A stretch of DNA of 64,000 bases. Origin: Micromonospora rifamycinica (GTDB lineage: Bacteria > Actinomycetota > Actinomycetes > Mycobacteriales > Micromonosporaceae). Position numbers and translations under genes: made by a program. Below, in pieces: positions 26,373 through 34,827 of this stretch. Numbering within the stretch: position 1 is the stretch's first letter; every line of letters begins with the position of its first letter. The stretch is from contig NZ_LT607752.1 in assembly GCF_900090265.1 (NCBI RefSeq), positions 6,888,001 through 6,952,000 on the forward strand, read 5' to 3'. The notes under the pieces were generated by a model. It did not search any database and was not told the origin of the DNA. It worked only from the letters and a program-made list of their open reading frames with translations.

Positions 26373-27238
26373 TAAGAGATATCCCTCCCACCCGCAGGTC
26401 AGCCATCGGCAGCTCCCGCCTCACGGCGTCCGTCGTGGCCGCCGAACTCGGCCGGCTTACCCCCCGAGACCGGCTCCTGCTCGACCTGCTCAACCAGCAC
26501 CGGACCTTCACCACCGACCAACTCGTCGACCTCGCGTTCGGCTCGGTCGGCAGAGCCCGTAACCGCCTCAACACCCTCCACGATCGAGACATCCTCGACC
26601 GGTTCCGCCACTACCAGCGGCCCGGCTCGCAAGCGTGGAGGTGGACCCTCGGCCCGGTCGGCGCGGCCCTGCTCGCCGCCGGACGAGGCGAGGCGCTGCC
26701 CCGTCCCGCCGCCGTACGCGACGCCACCGCCCGACTCGCCATGTCCCCGACCCTGGCGCACCTGCTCACGGTGAACGGGTTCTTCGTCGCGCTCACCGCC
26801 CATGCCCGCGCACACCCCGGCACGCGGTTGGTGCGGTGGTGGAGCGAGACGCGCTGCCGTGACGCGTGCGGCAACCTGGTCCGCCCGGACGGACACGGCG
26901 TGTGGGCGGATCACGGCGTGGTGGTGCCGTTCTGGGTCGAGGTCGATCTCGGCACCGAGACCCTGAGCCGGGTCGTGGGCAAGCTGGGCGGCTACGCCGC
27001 ACTGCCGCCCCGCCGCGCGTATCCGGTGCTGTTCTGGCTGCCCACCGCCACCCGTGAGGCCAACCTGCACACTCACCTGCGCCGGGTCGGGCTGCCCGAC
27101 GGGGTGACCGTCGCCACCGCCACCGCCGACCACCAGGGCCCGGCGGGGCCGATCTGGCGGGTGGTGGGCCACCGGGACCGGGTGAGCCTGGCCGAGCTGC
27201 CCGCACCGAACACCGACGGCGTGCCGTGGGACGGGTAG
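26354..27238 (+). CDS. Replication-relaxation family protein
   Basis: This 294-residue protein has a winged-helix N-terminal half: LTPRDRLLLDLLNQHRTFTT, then a basic segment SVGRARNRLNTLHDRDILDR. A second domain with an E-x-D nuclease-like element follows (VPFWVEVDLGTETLSRVVGK). This layout fits the Replic_Relax family found on actinobacterial plasmids and ICEs, proposed to aid plasmid replication or relaxation at oriT. The GTG start at 26354 overlaps the coupling-protein gene by 19 bp. No classical relaxase is in the window, so this protein is a candidate to process the transfer origin. Confidence 0.75.
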   Translation: MDRNRLIRDIPPTRRSAIGSSRLTASVVAAELGRLTPRDRLLLDLLNQHRTFTTDQLVDLAFGSVGRARNRLNTLHDRDILDRFRHYQRPGSQAWRWTLGPVGAALLAAGRGEALPRPAAVRDATARLAMSPTLAHLLTVNGFFVALTAHARAHPGTRLVRWWSETRCRDACGNLVRPDGHGVWADHGVVVPFWVEVDLGTETLSRVVGKLGGYAALPPRRAYPVLFWLPTATREANLHTHLRRVGLPDGVTVATATADHQGPAGPIWRVVGHRDRVSLAELPAPNTDGVPWDG

Positions 27239-27867
27239 CCGTGGGGATCGCGGTGGGACTCGCCGGGGCGTTGCTGCTGGTCACCGCCGCCACCGCCGGA
27301 GTCGTCTCGTCGGTGTTCGGCGGCGGGGGTGGGGGTGGCTGCGTCGGGGCGACAGGGACCGGTGCGACGTCGCCTGTCTGCGCGGAGGTGCCGGTCGGCG
27401 GGTGGGTCCGTCCGGTGGTGGGTGAGGCGGGTTCCGGCTTCCGCACCGGCGGCCGACCCGGCCACGACGGGGTCGACATCATGGCGGCGAGAGGGACGGT
27501 TGTCCGGGCGGTGTCAGGTGGGGTCGTCGTGCGGGTGCGCTGCAACGTCGGCGGTGACTCGTGGGAACCCACCGGCGGGCCGATGCCGTGCGACAGCGAC
27601 GGATACCCCGGTCTCGGTGGGTGCGGCTGGTACGCGGAGATCCGCCATCCGGGCGACGTGGTGACGCGCTACTGCCACCTGATCCGACAGCCGATCGTGA
27701 CGGTGAGCGAGCCGGTGACGGCGGGACAGCCAATCGGTCACGTCGGCAGCTCCGGAAACTCCTCCGGCCCGCACCTGCATTACGAGGTCCACGGAGGTTA
27801 TCCCGCCACCGAGGAAAACGCTGTTGACCCCATTCTGCTTATGCGACGCAAAGGGGTTTACCTGTAA
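27226..27867 (+). CDS. M23 (LytM) metallopeptidase, conjugation-associated cell-wall hydrolase
   Basis: This 213-residue exported peptidase has an N-terminal signal/TM segment (VAVGIAVGLAGALLLVTAAT), a Gly linker and an M23 domain. Zn ligands are visible in GHDGVDI (His and Asp) and in HLHYEVHGG. SSGNSSGPHLHYEVH is the M23 hallmark. Paired Cys residues suggest disulfides. In Gram-positive transfer systems such hydrolases open the peptidoglycan, the job of VirB1 in Gram-negatives. GTG at 27226 or 27241 can start translation. It is the last gene of the transfer operon. Confidence 0.87.
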   Translation: MGRVAVGIAVGLAGALLLVTAATAGVVSSVFGGGGGGGCVGATGTGATSPVCAEVPVGGWVRPVVGEAGSGFRTGGRPGHDGVDIMAARGTVVRAVSGGVVVRVRCNVGGDSWEPTGGPMPCDSDGYPGLGGCGWYAEIRHPGDVVTRYCHLIRQPIVTVSEPVTAGQPIGHVGSSGNSSGPHLHYEVHGGYPATEENAVDPILLMRRKGVYL

Positions 27868-28278
27868 AGCGGTGAAGTGATTTTCCGCACCATGCGAAAG
27901 TGTCCATGTAAGCCGCCGCCCACCGCGCATTCCCGGCCATGGGCGCGGGGAGTGTCGCCGACGGTGGGGAGGGTGCGGCCCCGCCCTGCTGACGTGTCAC
28001 CGTCGGCCCTGTGCAGCGGTAGGGGGTTGCACGGTAGTGGGCGCAGCGGCGATGTGAGGGCCGTCAAATGGCATGGCGGGACGCGGGATGCGGATTCCCG
28101 AATGGAGCGCGACGCGAACCATTTAAAGAGTCTTGGTGGGCGGGGTTGACAACTGCCGGGGCGTCGAGCGTCCATGGACGTGGGCAACAAAAACCGCCCC
28201 AGCGAAACCGCAGAAAAGGCGCGCGACGCGCATGCGGAATCGCTATTGCCGACCCCTTTTTCGTGGAGGTGTTCTGCT
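27868..28278. other. Non-coding gap after the transfer operon; possible promoter or oriT region
   Basis: There is no credible gene in 411 bp, and base composition is less GC-rich than the flanks in places. Seen are TTGACA at 28146-28151 and a perfect 12-bp palindrome CGTCCATGGACG at 28169-28180 upstream of the next gene. As the largest gap beside the mobilisation genes, it is a possible site for oriT, but no nic-like motif is recognised. Confidence 0.4.
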
Positions 28279-29517
28279 ATGACCGCGAACATCAATCTCA
28301 CCCCCGGCACCCACGAGGCCCGGTCCGCCGTCGCCGAGGAGTTGCGTCACCACCCGGGCGTCACCGCCCGCAAGCTGGCCGGACAGGGGAACCTGCCCCT
28401 GTCGGTCGTGATCGAGGCGCTCGCGGCCATGGAAGCCGCTGGCACCGCCGCCCGCACCTCCGACCCGGCCAAGGGCAACCGTAAGAGCGCTGACGTCTGG
28501 CACCTCACCCCCGACGCCCCGGCGGCCGACGACGCGTCGCCGGACACCGCACCCGAGCAGGACGCCCCGGACACGACGCCGGATGCCGCCACCGACCCCA
28601 CCGCCCTCACCGGCGACGCTGCGGCGGCCGATGACGCGACGTCCGACCCGGCCGACGCGCCGTCGCCCACCGGTGACGTCCCGACGGCTGACGCGGTCAC
28701 CACGCCGAACGTGACTGTCACCGCCGACGCCCCGACCGACGCCGACACGCCGACCCCCACGAGCGACGCCCCGACGGCTGAGACGGCGCTTCCGGAGGCT
28801 CCGGTGTCCGGGGTGCCGGTGTCCGGGGCACCGGTCGGGGCGCAGCCCGACCTCAAAGTGCTGATCATGGCGGGGGTGCTCGGTGGGCATCCGGACGGCA
28901 TCACGGCCGACGCGGCGATCAACGAGAGCGGCCTGTCGGTGGCGATGGGTGACACGATCCTCGCCGCGATGGAGGTTGCTGGGGCGGCCCGTCGCCTTCC
29001 GGTCACCGAGGAGGGTGACGAGCTATGGGTGATCGCTGACGGTGACCTTGCCACGGTGGACCCGGCCAACGCCCCGACGCACAGCACCTGCCCGACGTGT
29101 GGGCACACGCGCAAGATCCGTCGCCCGTCGGCGCGGCGGGTGGCCGGCACCGGTCGTGGAACGGGTGAGGTCAACAGCGACGGGTCGGTCAAGCTGGGCA
29201 AGAACGAGTTGCGTAACCGGGTCGAGGCGTTCATGCGTGACCTCGGCCCTGGCCACGATGTCACCCCCGGCATCGTCGCCCGTGCGATCGGCGGACGGAG
29301 CCCCGGGGCGGTCCGTAACGGCATGGACAAGCTGACCGGGTTCGGGGTTCTGGTCCTGACGCGTGAGGCCCCGGAAACCTACGCCCTCGCGGACAACCCG
29401 CCCGCCCCGACCGCCGAGGTACGCGCGTTCATGGCCGCGCCCCCGACCGACACCACCCCGCCCGTCGGTGACGAGACCAGCGCCGACGAGGCCGCCGCCG
29501 CGCCGGTAGTGGCCTGA
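28279..29517 (+). CDS. Three-winged-helix protein with acidic low-complexity linker
   Basis: This is a 412-residue protein of no recognised family. The first helix-turn-helix-like unit (about 12-78) contains HHPGVTARKLAGQGNLPLSV. A Thr/Asp/Ala/Pro-rich linker (about 79-190) repeats TDAPT-like units. A second similar unit is at about 196-258 (HPDGITADAAINESGLSVAM). After CPTCGH a third unit (about 310-375) contains VTPGIVARAIGGRSPGAVRN. The domain type resembles MarR/IclR-like winged helices. GGAGG upstream supports the ATG at 28279. It is probably a DNA-binding element protein. Confidence 0.68.
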   Translation: MTANINLTPGTHEARSAVAEELRHHPGVTARKLAGQGNLPLSVVIEALAAMEAAGTAARTSDPAKGNRKSADVWHLTPDAPAADDASPDTAPEQDAPDTTPDAATDPTALTGDAAAADDATSDPADAPSPTGDVPTADAVTTPNVTVTADAPTDADTPTPTSDAPTAETALPEAPVSGVPVSGAPVGAQPDLKVLIMAGVLGGHPDGITADAAINESGLSVAMGDTILAAMEVAGAARRLPVTEEGDELWVIADGDLATVDPANAPTHSTCPTCGHTRKIRRPSARRVAGTGRGTGEVNSDGSVKLGKNELRNRVEAFMRDLGPGHDVTPGIVARAIGGRSPGAVRNGMDKLTGFGVLVLTREAPETYALADNPPAPTAEVRAFMAAPPTDTTPPVGDETSADEAAAAPVVA

Positions 29518-29528
29518 CCTACCGCCCC

Positions 29529-29559
29529 GCCGGGGCCGGGCATCGCGCTCGGCCCCGGC
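29529..29559 (+). terminator. GC-rich hairpin after the winged-helix gene
   Basis: A perfect 10-bp stem (GCCGGGGCCG and its complement at 29550-29559) closes an 11-nt loop, 11 bp after the stop codon. There is no U-tract, as is usual for actinobacterial terminators. Confidence 0.5.
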
Positions 29560-29600
29560 ACTGGCACGCCCACCCACCAGGACTATGGCAGGAACCAACT

Positions 29601-30317
29601 ATGACCACCCCTGACCATCCCCGTCACGCCCCCCCACGGCCCGATGCGTGCCCCGGGGTTGCTGCGTTGCCGCGCCGTTCTGCGGGTGCGGCTACCGCAC
29701 GTCACCGTGACCGATGCCCGGCCCACCCGCGCGGACGGTGCGTCGTGACTGGCCCGTTGGCTACCGGCCCGGCCGCCGACCGGCCTGACATCCCGCCCTC
29801 GCTGGCCGCGCGTCCTCACGACGCGCGGCGTGGTTTGCCCATCCCGCCGGTCAACATCCATCCGGACGGGACGGGCGGTGGTTCGCACGTGGACTTCACC
29901 ACGATTTACACCACCGTCTCGACCCGCCTCGCCGTCGAACGGAGGTGCTCGTTGTGCGGCGAGCCGATGGGGTATTGGGTGGCGTTCCTCGGCGGCCCCC
30001 GGGCGGCGGAGGTGATGCGTTACGCGGATCCGCCGGGGCACCCCGAGTGCATGACCGCCGCCCTGTCGCTGTGCCCACACCTGGCGCTTGGTCGGCACCG
30101 CCGCGCCCGTGCCGACCGGCTCGGGGCGGGCATCGTTCCGCCGGGGTCGCACGGCGACAAACCCGACCGGTATCTGTTGGGCGTCACCCGCGCGTATCGG
30201 ACCCGGTTCATCCCCGAACACCGGTTCACCGTGTACCTACCGGCCCCGTTCACAACCGTGCACACCTACGTGTACGGCCCGGACGGACGGCTGCGCCCGG
30301 CCACCGACACCGGGTAG
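29601..30317 (+). CDS. Hypothetical element protein with CxxC motif
   Basis: I do not recognise this 238-residue protein. The first ~70 residues are Pro/Arg/Ala-rich and look disordered. The remainder is more ordered, with CSLCGEPMGYWVAFLGG, later a single Cys in HPECMTAAL and CPHLALGRH, which could form a zinc site. The C-terminal PEHRFTVYLPAPFTTVHTYV is strand-rich. It lies in the run of plasmid-type genes between the transfer operon and the DUF932 gene. Confidence 0.58.
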   Translation: MTTPDHPRHAPPRPDACPGVAALPRRSAGAATARHRDRCPAHPRGRCVVTGPLATGPAADRPDIPPSLAARPHDARRGLPIPPVNIHPDGTGGGSHVDFTTIYTTVSTRLAVERRCSLCGEPMGYWVAFLGGPRAAEVMRYADPPGHPECMTAALSLCPHLALGRHRRARADRLGAGIVPPGSHGDKPDRYLLGVTRAYRTRFIPEHRFTVYLPAPFTTVHTYVYGPDGRLRPATDTG

Positions 30318-30486
30318 GCCGCGCCGCGCGACGGGCGTCAGATTCGCCGCAGAAACCTCCATCGACTCCAGTTGATCGCCTTGATCGACCCGTGGAGGTA
30401 GGAAACATTGCTATTGACGGCGTGATCGGGCCGGATTCCCGGCCCGCCGCCCACTCGAACACCACACGACCGGAAGGGGTGCCACC

Positions 30487-31473
30487 GTGGCACACGAACT
30501 GGAAACCCTCGCCAACGGCCAGACGGCCTTCGCCTCCGCACGGCTGAGTGCCTGGCACCAACTCGGCACCGTCACTGACGCCTGCATGACCGCGCAGGAG
30601 GTCATGAGCAAGGCGTGGCTCGGCGGCTGGGAGGTCCGCAAGATCGCCCTTCAGGGCATCGAGGTCACCGAGCGTGGGGTGACGAAGGTCGACTGCCCGG
30701 ACAAGTACATGACCGTGCGTACCAACCCGGCCACCGGGCAGACCGAGTACCTCGGTGTGGTCGGCGAGGACTACTCGGTGGTGCAGAACGAGCAGGTCGC
30801 CGAGACCCTCAACCTCCTGGTCGACGCCTCCGGCGCGCACTTCGAGACTGCCGGCTCGATGCGGAAGGGCCGGTCGGTGTTCGTGACCATGAAGCTGCCG
30901 ACGGCGATGCGGATTGCCGGGGTGGACGACATGGATCTGTACCTCGCGGCCACCACCTCCCACGACGGCACCGCCTCGTTGCGCCTCGACGCGACCCCGG
31001 TGCGGATCGTGTGCGCGAACACCCAGGCCCTCGCCTACCAGCGGTCGCGCAGCTCGTACACGTTCCGGCACACCGCGAACGTGACCAGCAAGATCGCCGA
31101 GGCGCGGCAGGCCCTCGGGCTGATGTGGACGGCGTTCGACGCGTTCGAGACCGAAGCCGAGAAGATGATCAACGAGTCGTTGACCATGGGCGAGTTCGAG
31201 AAGATCGTCGCGCAGGTGTGGCCCCTCGCCGACGACGCCTCCGACACGGCGCGCAACAACGCGAAGCAGCGCACCGCGACGCTGCGGTACCTCATTCGGG
31301 ACGCGGACACGCAGAAGGCGATCAAGGGCACCCGGTGGGCGGGCTACCAGGCCATCACCGAGTACGTCGACCACTTCGCCCCTGCCAAGACCAACCTCGT
31401 CCGGGCGGCGAGGGCGCTGACCGGTGCCGGAGCGGACCTGAAGGCCCGCGCGTTCGAGCTGTTGGCGGTCTGA
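30487..31473 (+). CDS. DUF932 phage/plasmid-like protein
   Basis: This 328-residue protein begins AHELETLANGQTAFASARLSAWHQLG, characteristic of the DUF932 (phage/plasmid-like TIGR03299) family. Internal motifs include YMTVRTNPATGQ, GEDYSVVQNEQ and RIVCANTQALA, in the order usual for the family. The function is unknown; members are frequent on phages and conjugative elements of actinobacteria. The GTG start follows GGAAGGGG. Expression is probably from the 170-bp gap upstream, where no other feature is seen. Confidence 0.88.
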   Translation: MAHELETLANGQTAFASARLSAWHQLGTVTDACMTAQEVMSKAWLGGWEVRKIALQGIEVTERGVTKVDCPDKYMTVRTNPATGQTEYLGVVGEDYSVVQNEQVAETLNLLVDASGAHFETAGSMRKGRSVFVTMKLPTAMRIAGVDDMDLYLAATTSHDGTASLRLDATPVRIVCANTQALAYQRSRSSYTFRHTANVTSKIAEARQALGLMWTAFDAFETEAEKMINESLTMGEFEKIVAQVWPLADDASDTARNNAKQRTATLRYLIRDADTQKAIKGTRWAGYQAITEYVDHFAPAKTNLVRAARALTGAGADLKARAFELLAV

Positions 31474-31591
31474 GGTGGGCCGGCATTGGGGCCGGCGCGG
31501 GAAAACCCCGCCCGGCTCCGGTACCGGCGCGCATCCCGCCGCCGACACCACCTCGCCCTCCTCGACACCCCCGCCTCCCCGGGAGCTTCCC

Positions 31592-32110
31592 GTGACGACG
31601 CTGCAGATGCCGGACCCCACCGCTACGGCCATGATCGCGCTGGCCAATCGGGTGTGCGCCCACTTCGCGGCGGCCGAGGTCGCCCGCGCGCTCGCCGAAC
31701 ACTCCACCAGCCAGGCCGAACACGCCACCCTCACCGCCCGCGCCGAGCACTGGGAAGCCCTGGTCAACCAGCAGTGGAACGCGCTGTGCGCGGCGATCCA
31801 GGCGACGGCACCCGACGGCGCGCAGGTCGAGCGGTTCCTCCCGGTCCGGCCGCTGACCACCGGTCATGTCGAGCTACGAGTCCACGACACCCACGCCCGA
31901 CGCCTCATCGTCCTGCTCACCGGCGCGCAGGCCCTCGCCGTGGGCGCTCATCTGACCGCGTACGGAGCGGTCAGCCTCGACCGCAGCGGCCAGAAGCTCG
32001 ATTCCGGCCTGCCCCACGTGAAGGCCGCCCCGCCGTTCTCCACCGAGGGGACCAGCTGGCCCCCGGCCACCCCCGACGGTGCCGACGGCCCACCGGCCGC
32101 CCAACCCTGA
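31592..32110 (+). CDS. Hypothetical element protein
   Basis: This is a 172-residue protein without recognised domains. An Ala-rich amphipathic helical N-terminal half (about 10-75, ANRVCAHFAAAEVARALAEH) leads into a short strand-rich domain (VELRVHDTHARRLIVLLTGA). The GTG at 31592 is chosen because GGGAG lies upstream; the open frame further left is low-complexity. The following genes are closely packed and probably co-transcribed. Confidence 0.55.
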   Translation: MTTLQMPDPTATAMIALANRVCAHFAAAEVARALAEHSTSQAEHATLTARAEHWEALVNQQWNALCAAIQATAPDGAQVERFLPVRPLTTGHVELRVHDTHARRLIVLLTGAQALAVGAHLTAYGAVSLDRSGQKLDSGLPHVKAAPPFSTEGTSWPPATPDGADGPPAAQP

Positions 32111-32204
32111 CCGGCCCGTGCTGCGCGGCCCGGTCCCACCCCGGGCCGCGCGGCACCTCCGAGAACGGCTATCCCACCAACTCGCACCCCTGAACGGAGT
32201 CCTG

Positions 32205-32621
32205 ATGTACCGGTCCCTGGAGTACGGCGACACCGCCCGGGTGATCAACCCGACCGATCCGGTCGAGTACCGCCTCGGCACCGTCACCGATGTCTGCTAT
32301 CCCACCCCGCACACCACCTACGCCCGCCATTACACCCTCCGCTTTCCCACCGGTGACCAGCGCACCTACCCGGCGGCAAACATCAGGCGAGCCACCCGGG
32401 CCGACGACCGCGCCGCCCTGGAAGCCGCCCTCACCTCGGCGTGCGTGGCGGTGCGCGAGGCCTGCCATATCGCCCACGACTTCGACCCCGACCTGAGCGC
32501 CGGCACGGCGAGCCTGCTGCGGCGGCTGGTCGACCTCGCGACCCTGCGCCTCGGCCTGACCCTCGGCCCCGCCAACCCCGCCCGGCCGCTCACCCACCAC
32601 CAGGAGGGAGGCGACCAGTGA
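32205..32621 (+). CDS. Hypothetical element protein
   Basis: This 138-residue protein is unrecognised. It starts with an SH3-like strand-rich part: MYRSLEYGDTARVINP, then EYRLGTVTDV and YTLRFPTGDQRTYP. A helical C-terminal half follows (ALEAALTSACVAVREACHIA). GGAG stands upstream of the ATG. The last four bases (GTGA) start the next gene, so translation is coupled. Confidence 0.58.
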   Translation: MYRSLEYGDTARVINPTDPVEYRLGTVTDVCYPTPHTTYARHYTLRFPTGDQRTYPAANIRRATRADDRAALEAALTSACVAVREACHIAHDFDPDLSAGTASLLRRLVDLATLRLGLTLGPANPARPLTHHQEGGDQ

Positions 32622-33286
32622 GGCCACCCCACTCGCCGCAACCGGCAGAACCCGCCCACCCTTGCGCGAACGCGGAGCTCGACACGAGTGCGGCGCCGGT
32701 CCCGGAGCCGTTCTACTGCCGCCGCTGCCGTCGCGCCCTCAACGTCCGCCTCGACAACCAGGGCGTGATCGTCGAGTACCTGCACGCGGCCGGGCAGCGC
32801 GGCCAGCCCAGCGACCACCGCCCCGAGCCCGCACCCATCACCGAGATCCCCGATCCGATCATCGACTGTGACTTCTGCTCCGCACCCGACGCCGCCTGGA
32901 TCTACCGGTGCGCCGACCGGGTCACCGACGTCCGTCGAGTCACCGCGCAGGTCGTCGCCGTAGGCGACTACCAGACTCGACACCACGCGGCACGGGCACG
33001 CCGCACCGACACCGAGCACGCCTTCACCCAGGCATGGGGCGAAGGCTGGTCGGCGTGCGCCCGGTGCGCCGACTTCATCGAGGCCCGGGACCTGTACGGC
33101 CTGATCGGCCGAGTGGTCGAGACCCTGCCCGCGAAACTCACCCGAGGCAAACACCTCATGCACACCCGGGGTCAACTCCACGAGCGGTATTCCGACGTGT
33201 TCGACACCCTCGTCCCCGGCCGAGGACGGATCACGCCTGGCCACCCGCTCGGCCTCTGGAACCACCCGACGGGGGAGGCACCATGA
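32618..33286 (+). CDS. Hypothetical protein with several Cys pairs (zinc-ribbon-like)
   Basis: This 222-residue protein has CRRCRRALNVRLD, CDFCSAPDAAWIYRC and CARCADFIEARD, which are three CxxC pairs and suggest one or two zinc ribbons. The family is not recognised, but similar Cys-rich proteins occur beside DUF932 genes on actinobacterial elements. GTG start in a GTGA overlap with the upstream gene; ATGA overlap with the gene downstream. Confidence 0.62.
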   Translation: MRPPHSPQPAEPAHPCANAELDTSAAPVPEPFYCRRCRRALNVRLDNQGVIVEYLHAAGQRGQPSDHRPEPAPITEIPDPIIDCDFCSAPDAAWIYRCADRVTDVRRVTAQVVAVGDYQTRHHAARARRTDTEHAFTQAWGEGWSACARCADFIEARDLYGLIGRVVETLPAKLTRGKHLMHTRGQLHERYSDVFDTLVPGRGRITPGHPLGLWNHPTGEAP

Positions 33287-33678
33287 CCGACACTACGGGA
33301 CGGCCCGGGTGGCCCGCCCTCACCCACGCGAAGGCCCGCCGCCGGATCGGGCCGGTATGCGGCGCAGAGCACGTGCCGTTGGGCCGGATCACCGAGGATC
33401 CGCACCTCGTGACCTGCCCCGACTGCGAAGGGCTGGCCGACATCGACGCCCTTCCCGACGACGCCACCGCTGGTGACCCCCGTGTCATCGAGTTGCTGCG
33501 CGAGGCGAAGGGTGGCGCGTGCCGCAAGATCGACGGGGCGTTGGTGGACGCGACCACCGCCGCCGCGATCCTGACCGTGTACGACGCGCTCAAGCCCGCC
33601 ACCCGCGCGAAACTGGCCGTGCTGCGCATCGACCGGATGGCGCAGGTGGCATGGAAGGTGCTGCGTCCACCGACGTGA
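33283..33678 (+). CDS. Hypothetical element protein
   Basis: This 131-residue protein is unrecognised. Cys in GPVCGAEH and CPDCEGLADID may bind a metal. A helical C-terminus contains DALKPATRAKLAVLRIDRMA. It is translationally coupled to the upstream Cys-rich gene by an ATGA overlap. The 180 bp that follow contain no feature. Confidence 0.55.
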   Translation: MTDTTGRPGWPALTHAKARRRIGPVCGAEHVPLGRITEDPHLVTCPDCEGLADIDALPDDATAGDPRVIELLREAKGGACRKIDGALVDATTAAAILTVYDALKPATRAKLAVLRIDRMAQVAWKVLRPPT

Positions 33679-33859
33679 TCCGGCGGGGACGGTGGCCGGC
33701 GGGCACACCCGAGGGTGCGCGTAAATCCCGACCGGCCACCTCGCCCGCCACGGGCCACCGGGCAGACGACTGCCCTCCCGAGCCGGGGTACCGCGGACCC
33801 TACGGCCCGAGGCGCCGCGACCTCGACCAGGCGAGCGGCAGCCGCTGGCCGAGAGGAAG

Positions 33860-34516
33860 ATGAAGGGTGTGGCACGACAGGTCATCGACGGACGGACCGC
33901 CCTCGACCGGGCCGGAGTCGCCGCGCACACCGGTGCGGCCTACTCCACGGTCATCCACTGGCACCGCCACCGCGTCCGCTTCGGCTTCCCGTCCGGCTTC
34001 GCCCACGATGGCCGGGAGTGGTTCTGGCTCGACGACATTGAGGCGTTCCATGCCGCCCACCTGAGGGCGAAACGCGCCGAGCTGACGACGGTCAACCGCC
34101 GCGGTGACCCGGAGGATCTCCTCGGCTCGGGCGCAGCGGCGAAGGTCTTCGGCTACGGCTCGTACCGCAACCTGCCCGACACCCTGCTCGACCATCCCGA
34201 CCGGGTAGAGATGCTGCCGGACGGACGGGTCCGCCGTCTCTGGTTCCGCCGCACGGTGTGGGCTGTCGCTGACGCCCGTACCGGCCGGCAGTCCACCGGC
34301 CGTCCCCTCGGCGCGACCGGTGTCCGCCAGCCGCACCCGTACGCCGACGACCCTCGTCTCCAGGCCGCCGTCACGCTCCTTGCCGAGGCCGACGCCGCCG
34401 GGCAGGACCGGCGTGGACTCGGCGTGATACTTGCTCAACAACTCGGCATCACCCCGCGCACCGCGCAACGACTCCTCGCCGCTGCCGCCGACGCGGCCGG
34501 CGCTTCACCCGAGTAG
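33860..34516 (+). CDS. Hypothetical HTH-type DNA-binding protein
   Basis: This 218-residue protein contains two possible helix-turn-helix regions. The first (about 10-60) reads RTALDRAGVAAHTGAAYSTV with a wing around FAHDGREWFWLDDIEAF, as in MerR/excisionase-type folds. The second is C-terminal (VILAQQLGITPRTAQRLLAA). GAGGAAG precedes the ATG. The gene ends before a bidirectional terminator and converges with the RHH gene. Role unknown. Confidence 0.62.
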   Translation: MKGVARQVIDGRTALDRAGVAAHTGAAYSTVIHWHRHRVRFGFPSGFAHDGREWFWLDDIEAFHAAHLRAKRAELTTVNRRGDPEDLLGSGAAAKVFGYGSYRNLPDTLLDHPDRVEMLPDGRVRRLWFRRTVWAVADARTGRQSTGRPLGATGVRQPHPYADDPRLQAAVTLLAEADAAGQDRRGLGVILAQQLGITPRTAQRLLAAAADAAGASPE

Positions 34517-34530
34517 GGGCACGAGGACCG

Positions 34531-34570
34531 ACACGTCGCCCGGTCCACCCTCACGGACCGGGCGACGTGT
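34531..34570. terminator. Bidirectional hairpin terminator
   Basis: A perfect 16-bp stem (ACACGTCGCCCGGTCC at 34531-34546 with 34555-34570) closes an 8-nt loop between two convergent genes. It separates the rightward hypothetical genes from the leftward DUF2637/BTAD region. Confidence 0.86.
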
Positions 34571-34583
34571 TCGGTGGGCTGGT

Positions 34584-34748
34584 TCAGTCTTCGTCGTTGT
34601 CCACGACGGTCCGAGGCGTCGGCACCTCGATCAGGTAGCGCAACGCACCGTTGACGTCGGTGCCCCGACTGGCGGCAGTGCGCGCCAACACGTCATACAC
34701 GTCGGCGTCGACCTCGATGGTGCGGCGCGTAGCGGGATGGTCGGTCAT
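34584..34748 (-). CDS. Small ribbon-helix-helix-like protein
   Basis: This 54-residue protein has RRTIEVDADVYDVLARTAAS followed by RGTDVNGALRYLIEV. This strand-helix-helix pattern is typical of RHH (CopG/Arc-type) DNA-binding proteins. It begins at ATG 34748. The upstream frame overlaps nothing else but is low-complexity. It may regulate the neighbouring leftward operon or itself. Confidence 0.6.
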   Translation of the reverse strand: MTDHPATRRTIEVDADVYDVLARTAASRGTDVNGALRYLIEVPTPRTVVDNDED

Positions 34749-34827
34749 GTCTGGTGCCTCCTGACGGTGTTCGGCGTGCTGCCCGGCCGGGCAGCCGTGC
34801 CTATCCACGTCGACCTCCACGCCCCGA

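Noticed and set aside
26354..27238. Calling this gene the relaxase
   Set aside because: No HUH histidine triad or other relaxase motif is visible; only the replication-relaxation family layout can be supported.
27868..28278. oriT call
   Set aside because: The gap is suitable in position, but no nic-like sequence or strong repeat set could be identified beyond one 12-bp palindrome.
30250..31860. 536-codon minus-strand frame
   Set aside because: Antisense to the DUF932 gene, which has recognised motifs and a start with a ribosome site.
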